Below are positions 25,982 to 34,044 of a stretch of DNA of 39,658 nucleotides, one piece after another. The stretch comes from Mycobacterium sp. 1164985.4. Lineage in GTDB: Bacteria; Actinomycetota; Actinomycetes; Mycobacteriales; Mycobacteriaceae. Each line of letters begins with the position of its first letter. Position 1 is the stretch's first letter. Under the pieces are notes generated by a model, which ran no database searches, was not told the DNA's origin, and saw only the letters and a list, made by a program, of their open reading frames with translations. Where the stretch lies: assembly GCF_001668575.1 (NCBI RefSeq), contig NZ_LZMD01000068.1, positions 1-39,658 of the forward strand, written 5' to 3'. Position numbers and translations under genes: made by a program.

Positions 25982-26278
25982 CTAGCGGTTGTCCTCGGCG
26001 CGACCGGTGCCCGCGTCATGCGACGGGCGCGCACCGCCGTCGTCGCCCGAGCCTTCCGGTTTGGCCGAGGCCTGCCGACCCTCGTAAGGGGGGACCTCGG
26101 GTTTGACGTCCTTGGGCGGTTCGTTGGTGAATCCCGTCTGAAAGTCCGGCTTTCCGCCGTCGTCATGGGCGGGAACCGATTCGTCGCCGCGATAGGTGTC
26201 CGACGGACGGTCCGTCCGGCCGCCCGAGGGTCGATCGGATCCGGTTCCGCGCTGCCCTCGTTCCTCCGGCTCTGTCAT
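25982..26278 (-). CDS. Disordered hydrophilic protein at the end of the hydrogenase operon
   Basis: A 98-residue protein rich in Gly, Asp, Pro, Arg and Glu, with no hydrophobic segment and no recognised domain. Its middle carries FQTGFTNEPPKDVKPEVPPYEG. GAGGAG lies 8 bases before ATG 26278, which supports it as a real gene. The gene begins 52 bases downstream of the hypD stop on the same strand and ends 4 bases from the convergent DUF3046 gene. It may be the last operon gene or an unrelated locus; I cannot assign a role. Confidence 0.6.
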   Translation of the reverse strand: MTEPEERGQRGTGSDRPSGGRTDRPSDTYRGDESVPAHDDGGKPDFQTGFTNEPPKDVKPEVPPYEGRQASAKPEGSGDDGGARPSHDAGTGRAEDNR

Positions 26279-26330
26279 GACAATCACTCCTCACTTGTCG
26301 CCGCGGATCGGCAGCGACGCATCGACGGCC

Positions 26331-27458
26331 TCAAGCGCGCTGACCCAGGACCAAGGCCGTTTCCCGGTGGAGCCGACCGAAGTTGTAATACGCCGCGCAG
26401 GCGCCCTCGGGGGACACCATGCACGTCCCGATCGGTGTCTCCGGTGTGCACGCGGTCCCGAAAACCTTGCACTCCCACGGTTTGATGACACCCTTGAGCA
26501 CCTCGCCGCACTGGCACGCCTTCGGATCGGCCACCCGCACACCCGGCATGGCGAAGGTGCGCTCGGCGTCGAAGTCGGCGTAGTCGGGGTGCAGCCGCAG
26601 CGCGCTCTGCGAGATGAACCCCAGGCCCCGCCACTCGAAATGCGGTCGCAGCTGGAACGTCTGGGCCATCAGCTTGAGCGCCTGGGTGTTTCCTTCTGGG
26701 CGCACCACCCTCGTGTACTGGTTCTCGACCTCGCAGCGGCCGTCTCGGATCTGCTGCAGCAGCATGTGCACCGACGCGAGGATGTCAAGCGGCTCGAAAC
26801 CCGCCACCACCATGGGTTTTCCGTACACATCGGGGACGAACCGGTACGGGCGCAACCCCACCACCGTCGAGACGTGTCCGGGCCCGAGGAATCCGGACAG
26901 GCGCAGGTCGGGCGACTCCAGGATCGCCTTGATCGGCGGAACGATCGTGACGTGATTACAGAACACGCTGAAGTTACCCACGCTCAACGCTTTCGCGCGT
27001 ACAAGCGTCACGGCGGTGGATGGCGCGGTGGTCTCGAAGCCCACGGCGAAGAACACGACCCGCTTGTCCGGGTTGTCGAGCGCGATCTTGAGCGCATCCA
27101 GCGGCGAGTACACGAACCGCACATCGGCACCGCGGGCCTTCGCTTCGATGAGGTTGCCCCGCGATCCCGGCACCCGCATCATGTCGCCGAACGTCGTGAA
27201 GATGACGCCGGGCTGTTCGGCCAGCCACATCGCATCGTCGACGCGTCCCATCGGGATGACGCACACCGGGCATCCGGGCCCGTGCACCAGCTCGACAGTC
27301 TCGGGCAGCAGATGCTCGATACCGTGGCGGTAGATGGTGTGGGTGTGGCCGCCGCACACCTCCATGAACTTGAACTCGTCGTCGCCGGCGAGCTCGGTGA
27401 TCGATCTGACCAGCGCGCGTGCGGCGGTCGGGTCGCGGAATTCGTCGACGAATCTCAT
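26331..27458 (-). CDS. hypD: Hydrogenase formation protein HypD
   Basis: HypD, with HypC, is the scaffold on which Fe(CN)2CO is built. The 375-residue protein has the conserved VCGGHTH (C35), the GPGCPVC pair (C63, C66), the FLGPGHVSTVVG loop, and a C-terminal Cys cluster (ACQCGE, PWECKVFG, TACTP, GTCMVS, GACAAYY) that binds the [4Fe-4S] cluster. I placed the start at ATG 27458 (MRFVDEF); codons upstream in this frame belong to the shadow of hypC and hypE. It lies 10 bases after hypC. Confidence 0.97.
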   Translation of the reverse strand: MRFVDEFRDPTAARALVRSITELAGDDEFKFMEVCGGHTHTIYRHGIEHLLPETVELVHGPGCPVCVIPMGRVDDAMWLAEQPGVIFTTFGDMMRVPGSRGNLIEAKARGADVRFVYSPLDALKIALDNPDKRVVFFAVGFETTAPSTAVTLVRAKALSVGNFSVFCNHVTIVPPIKAILESPDLRLSGFLGPGHVSTVVGLRPYRFVPDVYGKPMVVAGFEPLDILASVHMLLQQIRDGRCEVENQYTRVVRPEGNTQALKLMAQTFQLRPHFEWRGLGFISQSALRLHPDYADFDAERTFAMPGVRVADPKACQCGEVLKGVIKPWECKVFGTACTPETPIGTCMVSPEGACAAYYNFGRLHRETALVLGQRA

Positions 27459-27468
27459 GGCTTGCCCC

Positions 27469-27741
27469 TCAAGCGATTTCGGACGAGTTGAACGCTTCGA
27501 TCTCGGCGGCGTAGTCGGCGCCCATCTTCTGCACCTGGTCCAGGGTGAGCGTGGCCTCGTGTTCGTCGATTTTGGCCATCGCGAATCCGACGTGGACCAG
27601 GACCCAGTCGCCGACCTGCAGGTTGTCGTCGGCCAGCAGGCGCACGCTGATGGTTCGGCGGACGCCGTTGACGTCGACCTTGGCCAGCGACTGTTCGGCG
27701 TCGACGATGTCGACCACCTGACCGGGGATGCCGAGGCACAT
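27469..27741 (-). CDS. hypC: Hydrogenase assembly chaperone HypC (first copy)
   Basis: A 90-residue HypC/HybG/HupF chaperone beginning MCLGIPGQVV, where C2 binds the iron and HypD. VGDWVLVHVGFAMAKIDEHEA is the second conserved strand. HypC carries the Fe(CN)2CO unit from HypD to the large subunit. It sits between hypE (12-base gap) and hypD (10-base gap), the usual hypE-hypC-hypD order. A second hypC lies at 33269, and a third HypC-like domain is in the fusion protein at 29528. Confidence 0.96.
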   Translation of the reverse strand: MCLGIPGQVVDIVDAEQSLAKVDVNGVRRTISVRLLADDNLQVGDWVLVHVGFAMAKIDEHEATLTLDQVQKMGADYAAEIEAFNSSEIA

Positions 27742-27753
27742 GTCGGTCTCCTC

Positions 27754-28848
27754 TCAACAGATCCGCGGCAGGGGGTCGCCGACGAGCATGTCGACGATCC
27801 GGCTGCCGCCGAACGACGTTCGTAGCGCGACGATTCCGTGGGGTTCCGGGACGATCTCGCCGACCACCGTGGCGTGCTCCCCCTGCGGGTGGCCGCGCAA
27901 CGCGGACACCGCCGCATCGGCCTCGTCGGCGGGCACGACGGCGACGAACTTGCCTTCGTTCGCCACGTAGAGCGGGTCGATGCCAAGCATGTCGCACGCC
28001 CCGAGCACCTGCGGCAGGACGGGCAGCCTCTCCTCGTCCAAGATCATCGCGAACAGCGCGTCCTTGACCAGCTCGTTGGCCACCGTGCCCACCCCGCCGC
28101 GGGTCGCGTCGCGCATCCACCTCGTCGACGGCGCCGCGGTCAGCAGCAGCTCGACCAGTTCGTGCACCGGCGCGGTGTCCGAGGCGATGTCGGCGTCGAT
28201 GGCCAGATCGCCGCGCGCCAGCATCACGGCCATTCCGTGCTCGCCGATCGTGCCGGACAGCACGACCTTGTCGCCGGGCTTCACGCTGTCTCGAGACAGC
28301 CGCCGGCCTTCGGGAATCAATCCCATGCCCGCGGTGCAAATGTAGACGCCGTCGGCTGCGCCTCTGCCGACGACCTTCGTATCGCCGGTGACGATCTGCA
28401 CGCCGGCGTTCAACGCCGCTTCGCCCATGTCCGCGACGATCTCGCGCAGTTCGGCGATCGGGAAGCCCTCCTCGATCACGAACGCCGCCGAAAGCCATTG
28501 TGGGCGGGCACCGGAGACGGCCAGGTCGTTGATCGTGCCGTGCACCGCGACGTGGCCGATGGAGCCGCCGGGGAAGCGCCGCGGCGACACCACGTAGGAG
28601 TCGGTGGAAAAGGCCAGCCGTTCGCCCGACGGCGTCAGCACCGCGGCCGCGTCACCGAGCTGTTCGAGTTCGTCGTTGCGGAAGGCCTCGAGGAACACCG
28701 CGTCGACAAGCGCGGCCGACGACTTGCCGCCCGCCCCGTGCGCGAGCGTCACGACGTCGTCGAGCAGTCGCGGTCGTCGCTGACGGAACTTGTCGATCCG
28801 TTCCAGCACCCGGTCTTCGCGTTCGGACGCGCTCGCAGCTTGTGTCAT
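27754..28848 (-). CDS. hypE: Hydrogenase expression/formation protein HypE
   Basis: HypE dehydrates a carboxamide on its C-terminal Cys to thiocyanate, the source of the CN ligands. The 364-residue protein ends PRIC, the required C-terminal Cys. The PurM-like ATP-binding parts are AHGAGGKSSAALVDAVF, FSTDSYVVSPRRFPGGSIGHVAVHGTINDLAVSGARP and TRWMRDATRGGVGTVANEL. The N-terminal 25 residues are a less conserved extension. ATG 28848 overlaps the stop of the upstream SIS gene (ATGA). Confidence 0.97.
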   Translation of the reverse strand: MTQAASASEREDRVLERIDKFRQRRPRLLDDVVTLAHGAGGKSSAALVDAVFLEAFRNDELEQLGDAAAVLTPSGERLAFSTDSYVVSPRRFPGGSIGHVAVHGTINDLAVSGARPQWLSAAFVIEEGFPIAELREIVADMGEAALNAGVQIVTGDTKVVGRGAADGVYICTAGMGLIPEGRRLSRDSVKPGDKVVLSGTIGEHGMAVMLARGDLAIDADIASDTAPVHELVELLLTAAPSTRWMRDATRGGVGTVANELVKDALFAMILDEERLPVLPQVLGACDMLGIDPLYVANEGKFVAVVPADEADAAVSALRGHPQGEHATVVGEIVPEPHGIVALRTSFGGSRIVDMLVGDPLPRIC

Positions 28849-29531
28849 AGGGATTGTGCTCCGTTCAGTGCGCGGGCCGAATTGGCGTGCAGCTGCTCCT
28901 GGACCACCGACCAGAGCGTGTATCCGAGCATCGCGTGGCTCTCCTGGATGCGGTGGATGCTCTGCGAGTGGACGGTGAAACAGAAGTCGAGGTCCTCGGC
29001 GGCCGCCATCCGTCCGCCGTCGTGACCGGAGAAGCCCACGGTCAGCAGGCCGCGGCGCTTGGCCTCGGTGATCGCGGTCATCAGGTCGTCGGAGTTGCCG
29101 CTCGTGGACAGCGCGACCGCGACGTCGCGGTCGCGGGCGTGGGCGATGATCTGGCGTTTGAAGATCAGCTCGAATCCGACGTCGTTGCCGAGCGCGGTCA
29201 CCACCGCGTTGTCGGCGGCCAAAGACCATGCGGCGACCGGTCTTCCGCGCGCCGGCCGGCTGAACAGCGATGCCAACGTCGCGGCGTCCGTGGAACTTCC
29301 GCCGTTGCCGAACGTGTACAACCGTCCACCGCGGCGGAACCGCTCCGCCATCTGCGCTCCCGCCGCGGTCAATTCGTCGCCGTACTCGTCGAGTGATTCC
29401 CGTTGCAGCCGAGCGCTTTCGACCGCCTTGCCGCGGGCCGATGCCGCGAGATCGTCGAGCAGGCTCGCGGCGTTCGTCTCCTCGGACTCGATGAAGGGGT
29501 ACAGGAAGCCGGTGGCATCGGAGTCGGTCAT
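28845..29531 (-). CDS. SIS-domain protein, phosphoheptose isomerase (GmhA)-like
   Basis: A 228-residue SIS-fold sugar-phosphate isomerase relative. The phosphate loop GNGGSS (residues 75-80), a second one LSTSGNSDDLM (141-151) and the late helix HRIQESHAMLGYTLWSVVQEQL (193-214) match GmhA, including the Gln and His that bind metal in GmhA. A sedoheptulose-7-phosphate isomerase would make sense in surface-sugar synthesis, but the gene sits inside the hydrogenase operon, overlapping hypE and the next SIS/HypC fusion gene by ATGA. A role in hydrogenase maturation or localisation is conjecture. Confidence 0.85.
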   Translation of the reverse strand: MTDSDATGFLYPFIESEETNAASLLDDLAASARGKAVESARLQRESLDEYGDELTAAGAQMAERFRRGGRLYTFGNGGSSTDAATLASLFSRPARGRPVAAWSLAADNAVVTALGNDVGFELIFKRQIIAHARDRDVAVALSTSGNSDDLMTAITEAKRRGLLTVGFSGHDGGRMAAAEDLDFCFTVHSQSIHRIQESHAMLGYTLWSVVQEQLHANSARALNGAQSL

Positions 29532-30253
29532 GGGCGCACCTCCTCAAGCTCGACCCGAGAGATGGCCGCTCCGGCGTGCAACAAAACGAGGTCGTTGACC
29601 GCGACATCACCGATCAGCGTGACGTCGACCCACTCCTCACCGTCGGCGGTGCGTACCAGCGCCGAGCTCGTCGCATCGAGCGGTGGCGCCAGCACCTCAC
29701 CGAGTCGCCCCTCGTCGCTGCACGTCACGCAGACGTCGGCGGGCTCGGCGGGTTTGAGTAATCCCGGATGCTCGAAGCAGACGTGTGTGAGCTCCCACAG
29801 AAGGTGATACAGCAGCACGAACGCTCCGGTGGCCGGCACCATCGGATCCTCGGTGTCGATCCAGAGGATGTGGTTCGCCGCTCCGGCCGATGGACGCGGG
29901 CCGGATCCGATCCACAGGGTCAGGACGCCCCACGCGTCGGCGCGCCGCATCGCGTCGACGACTGACGGTTCGTTCGCCGATGCCACCGCGATCAGCAGGT
30001 CGCCGGGCCGGCTGGCCACCCGCGCCTGCGCGACGGGGTCCGGTTCCACGAGCGCGACCGACGGAAGCGCCCGCTTACCCATGATCACCGGGTGGACGAA
30101 CTCGACGGCGATGTGATGAGCGTGTGGTTCCCACTGCGGCGAGATCACCCACAGGGTCGCGCCGCCGTTGAACCGACGGGCCAGATTCAGCGCGGCGGCG
30201 GCGAGGTCGGCCGACAGCTCCTCGCCGACATACGGACGTTGCGCGGTCGTCAT
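29528..30253 (-). CDS. Fusion of a SIS-like domain and a HypC/HupF-like domain
   Basis: A 241-residue protein. Residues about 10-160 resemble a SIS domain: FNGGATLWVISPQ, then RPGDLLIAVASANEPSVVDAMRRADAWGVLTLWIGSG. Residues 172-238 look like a small beta-barrel of the HypC/HupF type: DVCVTCSDEGRLGEVLAP with C175 and C178, then VNDLVLLHAGAAISRVE. In true HypC the key Cys follows the initiator Met; here it is internal. It overlaps the GmhA-like gene and the DUF6390-like gene by ATGA junctions. ATG 30253 is chosen because of that overlap. The function is unknown; binding the Fe-ligand intermediate or a large subunit is a reasonable guess. Confidence 0.78.
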   Translation of the reverse strand: MTTAQRPYVGEELSADLAAAALNLARRFNGGATLWVISPQWEPHAHHIAVEFVHPVIMGKRALPSVALVEPDPVAQARVASRPGDLLIAVASANEPSVVDAMRRADAWGVLTLWIGSGPRPSAGAANHILWIDTEDPMVPATGAFVLLYHLLWELTHVCFEHPGLLKPAEPADVCVTCSDEGRLGEVLAPPLDATSSALVRTADGEEWVDVTLIGDVAVNDLVLLHAGAAISRVELEEVRP

Positions 30254-30969
30254 CGCGATACCCCTTGTCCGAGGACGTAGTTGACGAGGTCGAGTGTGCT
30301 CAGGGTGGCCGATTCGAGGGCGGCGGCCTCCTCGTCGGTCAGCGTTCCACAGATCCAATCCCAGTGGGCCGAGACGACCGCTCCGGGTGGCGGAGCGGGC
30401 GCCAGGGACAGCTCGCCCCGCTTCCACGCGATCCGCTCGGCGCGCGGTTCGCCCAGCGTCAGCCGACCGTGCTCGTACTGCAGTGGCCGCGACGCGATCT
30501 CCGCCTGGTCTCCGGCGACAGACGCAACGGTGCCCCAGCGGATGCGGCAGGCCTGCATGACGCCCACCGCGGTGTCGGCGTCGCGCCCCAGGAACTTGCC
30601 CCAGGGGTAGACGACGAAGACGTGAAAGCTGTGGTGCGCCAAGACGTCGGAGGTGGTGGGCACCGACTCGAGCATTCCGGTGACCTGACCGGAAAACGAC
30701 GCGCGCAACCGGACAAGCAGATGATCGGGGTCCACCTTGGACAGCGCCGGACCACCGATCCAGTAACTGCGGACGACTTCGTCATCGAGTGCGTCGGATG
30801 CCCTGAGTGCATCGGCGATGGCGCTCAGGTACGGCCAGGCCCCGTCGAATTCGCGTGCGTGCTCGGCCAGACCGGCGGATCCGCCGCCGTCGGCCGGACC
30901 GCAGTAGCCGAGCTCGTTCGGCGGGTAGGCGTAGCGGCTGAACACCGTGCGGCCGTCTGCGCCGTTCAT
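30250..30969 (-). CDS. DUF6390-like hydrogenase-operon protein
   Basis: A 239-residue soluble protein. It begins FSRYAYPPNELGYCGPADG, which I associate with the DUF6390 family found in actinobacterial hydrogenase operons (recalled, not searched). The PLQYEHGRLTLGEPRAERIAWKRG and APPPGAVVSAHWDWICGTLTDEE segments are the best conserved in my reading. A single Cys lies in LGYCGP and another in WICGTL. There is no membrane segment. ATG 30969 overlaps the HypF stop (ATGA). The function is unknown; the position among hyp genes suggests an accessory maturation role. Confidence 0.75.
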   Translation of the reverse strand: MNGADGRTVFSRYAYPPNELGYCGPADGGGSAGLAEHAREFDGAWPYLSAIADALRASDALDDEVVRSYWIGGPALSKVDPDHLLVRLRASFSGQVTGMLESVPTTSDVLAHHSFHVFVVYPWGKFLGRDADTAVGVMQACRIRWGTVASVAGDQAEIASRPLQYEHGRLTLGEPRAERIAWKRGELSLAPAPPPGAVVSAHWDWICGTLTDEEAAALESATLSTLDLVNYVLGQGVSR

Positions 30970-33272
30970 GATGCGTTCCCCACCAGCAACTGGCCCAGGG
31001 CGATACCGCCGTCGTTGGGTGGCACCGTGCGATGGGTCATCGCGTCGATGCCCCTGTCGTGTAGCCCGGTCAGGGTCGACTCGAGTAGCAGCGCGTTCTG
31101 GAACACACCACCGGACAGGGCCACGGGCCGCGACGAGTCGGCGTGTGCGCATGCGAGTTCGACGACGAGTTCGGCGACCGCGCGGTGGAACCGAGCGCCG
31201 ATGACCGACGAGGACACCCCCGCGCGGAGGTCGGCGACGATGTCGTGCAGTACAGGCGCGGGATCGAATACCACCGTCGGGCCGGATGCGTCGACGGCGA
31301 ATGTGTAAGCGGTTGGGCCGGATCCGGTGCCGCGCGAAACGCCCTCCAGCTCGATGGCGGCCTGCGCCTCGTAATCGACGACGTGCCGCACCCCGGCCAG
31401 CGAGGACACGGCGTCGAACAATCGGCCCATGCTGGAGGTCGGCGCGCAGCCGAGGCCTGTCTCGAGTTGTCGTGCGAGCGCTTGACGCTCGTCGGGCGGA
31501 CAGGCCGAGACCGGGGGCATATCGGGATCCCACGCGATCCCTGCCGACCACAGGTGTGCCAGGGCCATCCGGTACGGGCGCAGGACGCTGACGTCTCCAC
31601 CGGGGAGGGGCACGTACTTCAGATGCGCGAGACGTTGGTAGCCCTTGTAATTGGCCAGCAGCACCTCGCCGCCCCACACCGCGCCGTCGGGTCCGTAACC
31701 CGTTCCGTCGAAGGCGAATCCGAGCACCTGCGTGGACCCGTCGAGACCGTGTTCGGCCATCACCGCGGCGATGTGGGCGTGATGGTGCTGGACCAGCCTG
31801 ACCGACCGGTCCGCCGCGTTGCGCCTGGCCCACTCGGTCGAGCGGTACAGCGGATGCGCGTCGGCGAGCAGCACCTGCGGCGCAACGGACGTCAGCTCCC
31901 GCAGATGGCGTTGCGCGGAATCGAACGCCGACAACGTCGCCAGATCATCCATGTCGCCGGTGTGTTGGCTCAGCCACGCGTACCGGCCGTCCGCGACCGC
32001 CATGGTGTTCTTCAGGTCCGCACCGACCGCCAGCGAGGGCGGCACCGGCACCGGCAACGCCACGGGCAGCGGCGCATAGCCGCGCGAGCGCCGGATCGGC
32101 AACTCCGCCGGCTCGGCTCCGCCGTCGAGGGTGATCATCCGCATGACGGAGTCGTCGCAGGGCACCAGGATTTCGCGGTCGTGCATGAGCCAGCCATCGA
32201 CGATGTGTGAAAGCCGTGCCAGCGCAGCGTCATCAGTGAAGCAGATCGGCTCGCCAGCGAGGTTGCCCGAGGTCATCACCAACGCGGACGGGCCGGGGGC
32301 GTCGCCGGGCAGCCCGAACAGCAAGGTGTGCAGCGGGGTGTAGGCCAGCAGGATGCCCAGGTCGGGGTTGCGCGGTGCGACGGCGTCGGCGACCGGGGCG
32401 CCGTCGCGCCGCGGCATCAACACGATGGGGCGTTGCGGTCCGGTGAGCAACCGGGCCGACGGCGCGTCGATCTCGACCAGGTTGCGCGCGCCCGCGAGGT
32501 TGGGTGTCATCACCGCGAACGGCTTGTCGCCGCGGTGCTTCCTGGCACGCAATTCGGCGACCGCACGTTCGTCGGCGGCATCACACGCCAGGTGGTAGCC
32601 GCCGATGCCCTTGACCGCGAGGATGCCTCCATCGTTGAGCAGTCGGCGTGCGCGCCGCAGCGCGGCTTCTCCTGTCGTGGTCGCGCCTGCATGGTCGCGG
32701 TAGGTCATGGTCGGACCGCACTCGGGGCAGCAGACGGGTTGGGCGTGGAACCGCCGGTCGGCGGGATCGTGGTATTCGCGTTCGCAGGCCTCACACATGT
32801 CGAAGCCCGCCATGGTCGTGCCGCGCCGGTCGTAGGGCAGCGAGGCGATGATGGTGAACCGCGGGCCGCAGTTGGTGCAATTGATGAACGCGTGTCGGAA
32901 GCGTCGGTTGCACGGGTCGCGTTGTTCGGCGGCGCAGTCGGCGCACATGGCGATGTCGGGTGAGGTCAGCGTGCGGCCACCGTCGGTCCGGGAGGTGTCG
33001 GCGATGACGAAACCCGTGCCGCCCGCGACCGGAAGCGCCTCGGTGTCAAGGCCTTCGATCACCGCCAGCGGCGGTGGGCGGTCGCGCAACCGGGTCAGGA
33101 ACGTCTCGACGTCGGCGGCGTCGCCCTCGACGTCGATGAGCGCACCAGCGCTGTCGTTGCGGACGCTTCCGGTCAGCCCCAAGGCGGCTGCCGTCGTGTA
33201 CACGAAGGGACGAAAGCCGACTCCCTGGACCACTCCACGGACCAGCACGCGCAGCCGGCGCCGCGTGGTCAC
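30966..33272 (-). CDS. hypF: Carbamoyltransferase HypF
   Basis: HypF makes the carbamoyl group that HypE turns into cyanide ligands. The 768-residue protein is complete. The acylphosphatase domain (RGVVQGVGFRPFVY, residues 12-25) comes first. Two zinc fingers follow, with C110/C113, C132/C135, C160/C163 and C182/C185. Then comes the YrdC-like domain (about 200-390, LLNDGGILAVKGIGGYHLACDA) and the Kae1-like carbamoyltransferase domain (VQHHHAHIAAVMAEHG; ALSGGVFQNALLLE). The start is GTG 33272, which overlaps the upstream hypC stop (GTGA). Confidence 0.97.
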   Translation of the reverse strand: MTTRRRLRVLVRGVVQGVGFRPFVYTTAAALGLTGSVRNDSAGALIDVEGDAADVETFLTRLRDRPPPLAVIEGLDTEALPVAGGTGFVIADTSRTDGGRTLTSPDIAMCADCAAEQRDPCNRRFRHAFINCTNCGPRFTIIASLPYDRRGTTMAGFDMCEACEREYHDPADRRFHAQPVCCPECGPTMTYRDHAGATTTGEAALRRARRLLNDGGILAVKGIGGYHLACDAADERAVAELRARKHRGDKPFAVMTPNLAGARNLVEIDAPSARLLTGPQRPIVLMPRRDGAPVADAVAPRNPDLGILLAYTPLHTLLFGLPGDAPGPSALVMTSGNLAGEPICFTDDAALARLSHIVDGWLMHDREILVPCDDSVMRMITLDGGAEPAELPIRRSRGYAPLPVALPVPVPPSLAVGADLKNTMAVADGRYAWLSQHTGDMDDLATLSAFDSAQRHLRELTSVAPQVLLADAHPLYRSTEWARRNAADRSVRLVQHHHAHIAAVMAEHGLDGSTQVLGFAFDGTGYGPDGAVWGGEVLLANYKGYQRLAHLKYVPLPGGDVSVLRPYRMALAHLWSAGIAWDPDMPPVSACPPDERQALARQLETGLGCAPTSSMGRLFDAVSSLAGVRHVVDYEAQAAIELEGVSRGTGSGPTAYTFAVDASGPTVVFDPAPVLHDIVADLRAGVSSSVIGARFHRAVAELVVELACAHADSSRPVALSGGVFQNALLLESTLTGLHDRGIDAMTHRTVPPNDGGIALGQLLVGNAS

Positions 33273-33532
33273 GGCGAATCCTCCGAGTCCGCAACCGCTT
33301 CGCCGCTGCCCAGCAACTGCAGACCGGCGAGTGCCGCGTCGGCCCCAGCCCGGTCGGTCTTCTCCACGACGAAGCCCATGTGGATGATGACCCAGTCACC
33401 CGGTGCGAACGTCTCCTCGGGCAGCATGCCGACGTTGACCTTGCGGTGCGCACCCGCGACGTCGACGAGGGCCAACTGGTCGCCGTAGCCCTCCAGCATC
33501 GTCACGACCCGCCCCGGAATTCCCAGGCACAT
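33269..33532 (-). CDS. hypC: Hydrogenase assembly chaperone HypC (second copy)
   Basis: An 87-residue HypC-family protein starting MCLGIPGRVV (C2 conserved), with FAPGDWVIIHMGFVVEKTD as the second signature. The C-terminal 20 residues differ from those of the other copy at 27469 and are more acidic. It lies 3 bases after the maturation protease gene and overlaps hypF. Paired HypC proteins often serve different steps or different large subunits; here only one large subunit is visible. Confidence 0.95.
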   Translation of the reverse strand: MCLGIPGRVVTMLEGYGDQLALVDVAGAHRKVNVGMLPEETFAPGDWVIIHMGFVVEKTDRAGADAALAGLQLLGSGEAVADSEDSP

Positions 33533-33535
33533 CGG

Positions 33536-34044
33536 TCAGCCCCCCTCCACCCGGACGCGGGTTGACAGTCCGGCGACCACCTCGCCGATGACCCGCACCG
33601 CTTGCGGGACGGCCGACGCGACGGCATCCGACAGCCCGATACCCTCCTCGACGCGGTCAACCTCGCAACCGATCACCACGGTGAAGGGAGGGGTGCCGCC
33701 GAGCGCGTTGAGGCTGGCGAACACCGCCGCGGCATCCATCGCGTGCGCGTCCAGACCCATTGCGGCCCCGGCGTTGTCGAGGTCGGCCTCGAACACGTGA
33801 AGCGTGCCGGGCGCTCCGCGGTTCGGGATGGCGTCGACGAGGACCAGGGCGTCGCAACCGTCGAGTAGGTCGTAGGCCAGGTGCATGCCGCCGATCCCGT
33901 AATCGGTGACCGCAACGTGTGATCCGGCGAGGTCGGGCGGCACGCGACGCATCACCTCGGGGCCGAAGCCGTCGTCTCCGAGGAAGATGTTGCCGAGACC
34001 GGCTACCAGGATTCGGGAGATCAGGACACCTCGTGCGCCGTCAC
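33536..34044 (-). CDS. Hydrogenase maturation protease (HyaD/HycI type), 5' end disrupted or non-canonical start
   Basis: The protease removes the C-terminal tail of the large subunit after nickel insertion. The conserved N-terminus ILVAGLGNIFLGDDGFGPEV is plainly encoded at 34012-33953, and DALVLVDAIPNRG plus HAMDAAAVFASL supply the other two metal ligands (Asp, His). No ATG, GTG or TTG occurs in this frame between the upstream TGA and the motif. A GTG at 34044 overlaps the preceding gene's stop (GTGA) but reads VTAHEVS and stops at 34021. One added base after TCCTG would join the frames. The first normal start, GTG 33955, would drop the Gly-Asn motif and the Ni-binding Glu. HhyL does have a removable tail. 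Confidence 0.72.

Noticed and set aside
33536..34044. Programmed -1 frameshift in the maturation protease gene
   Set aside because: The geometry (TCC then CTG) would allow it, but no slippery heptamer or downstream pseudoknot is evident; mutation, assembly error or a rare start codon is simpler.
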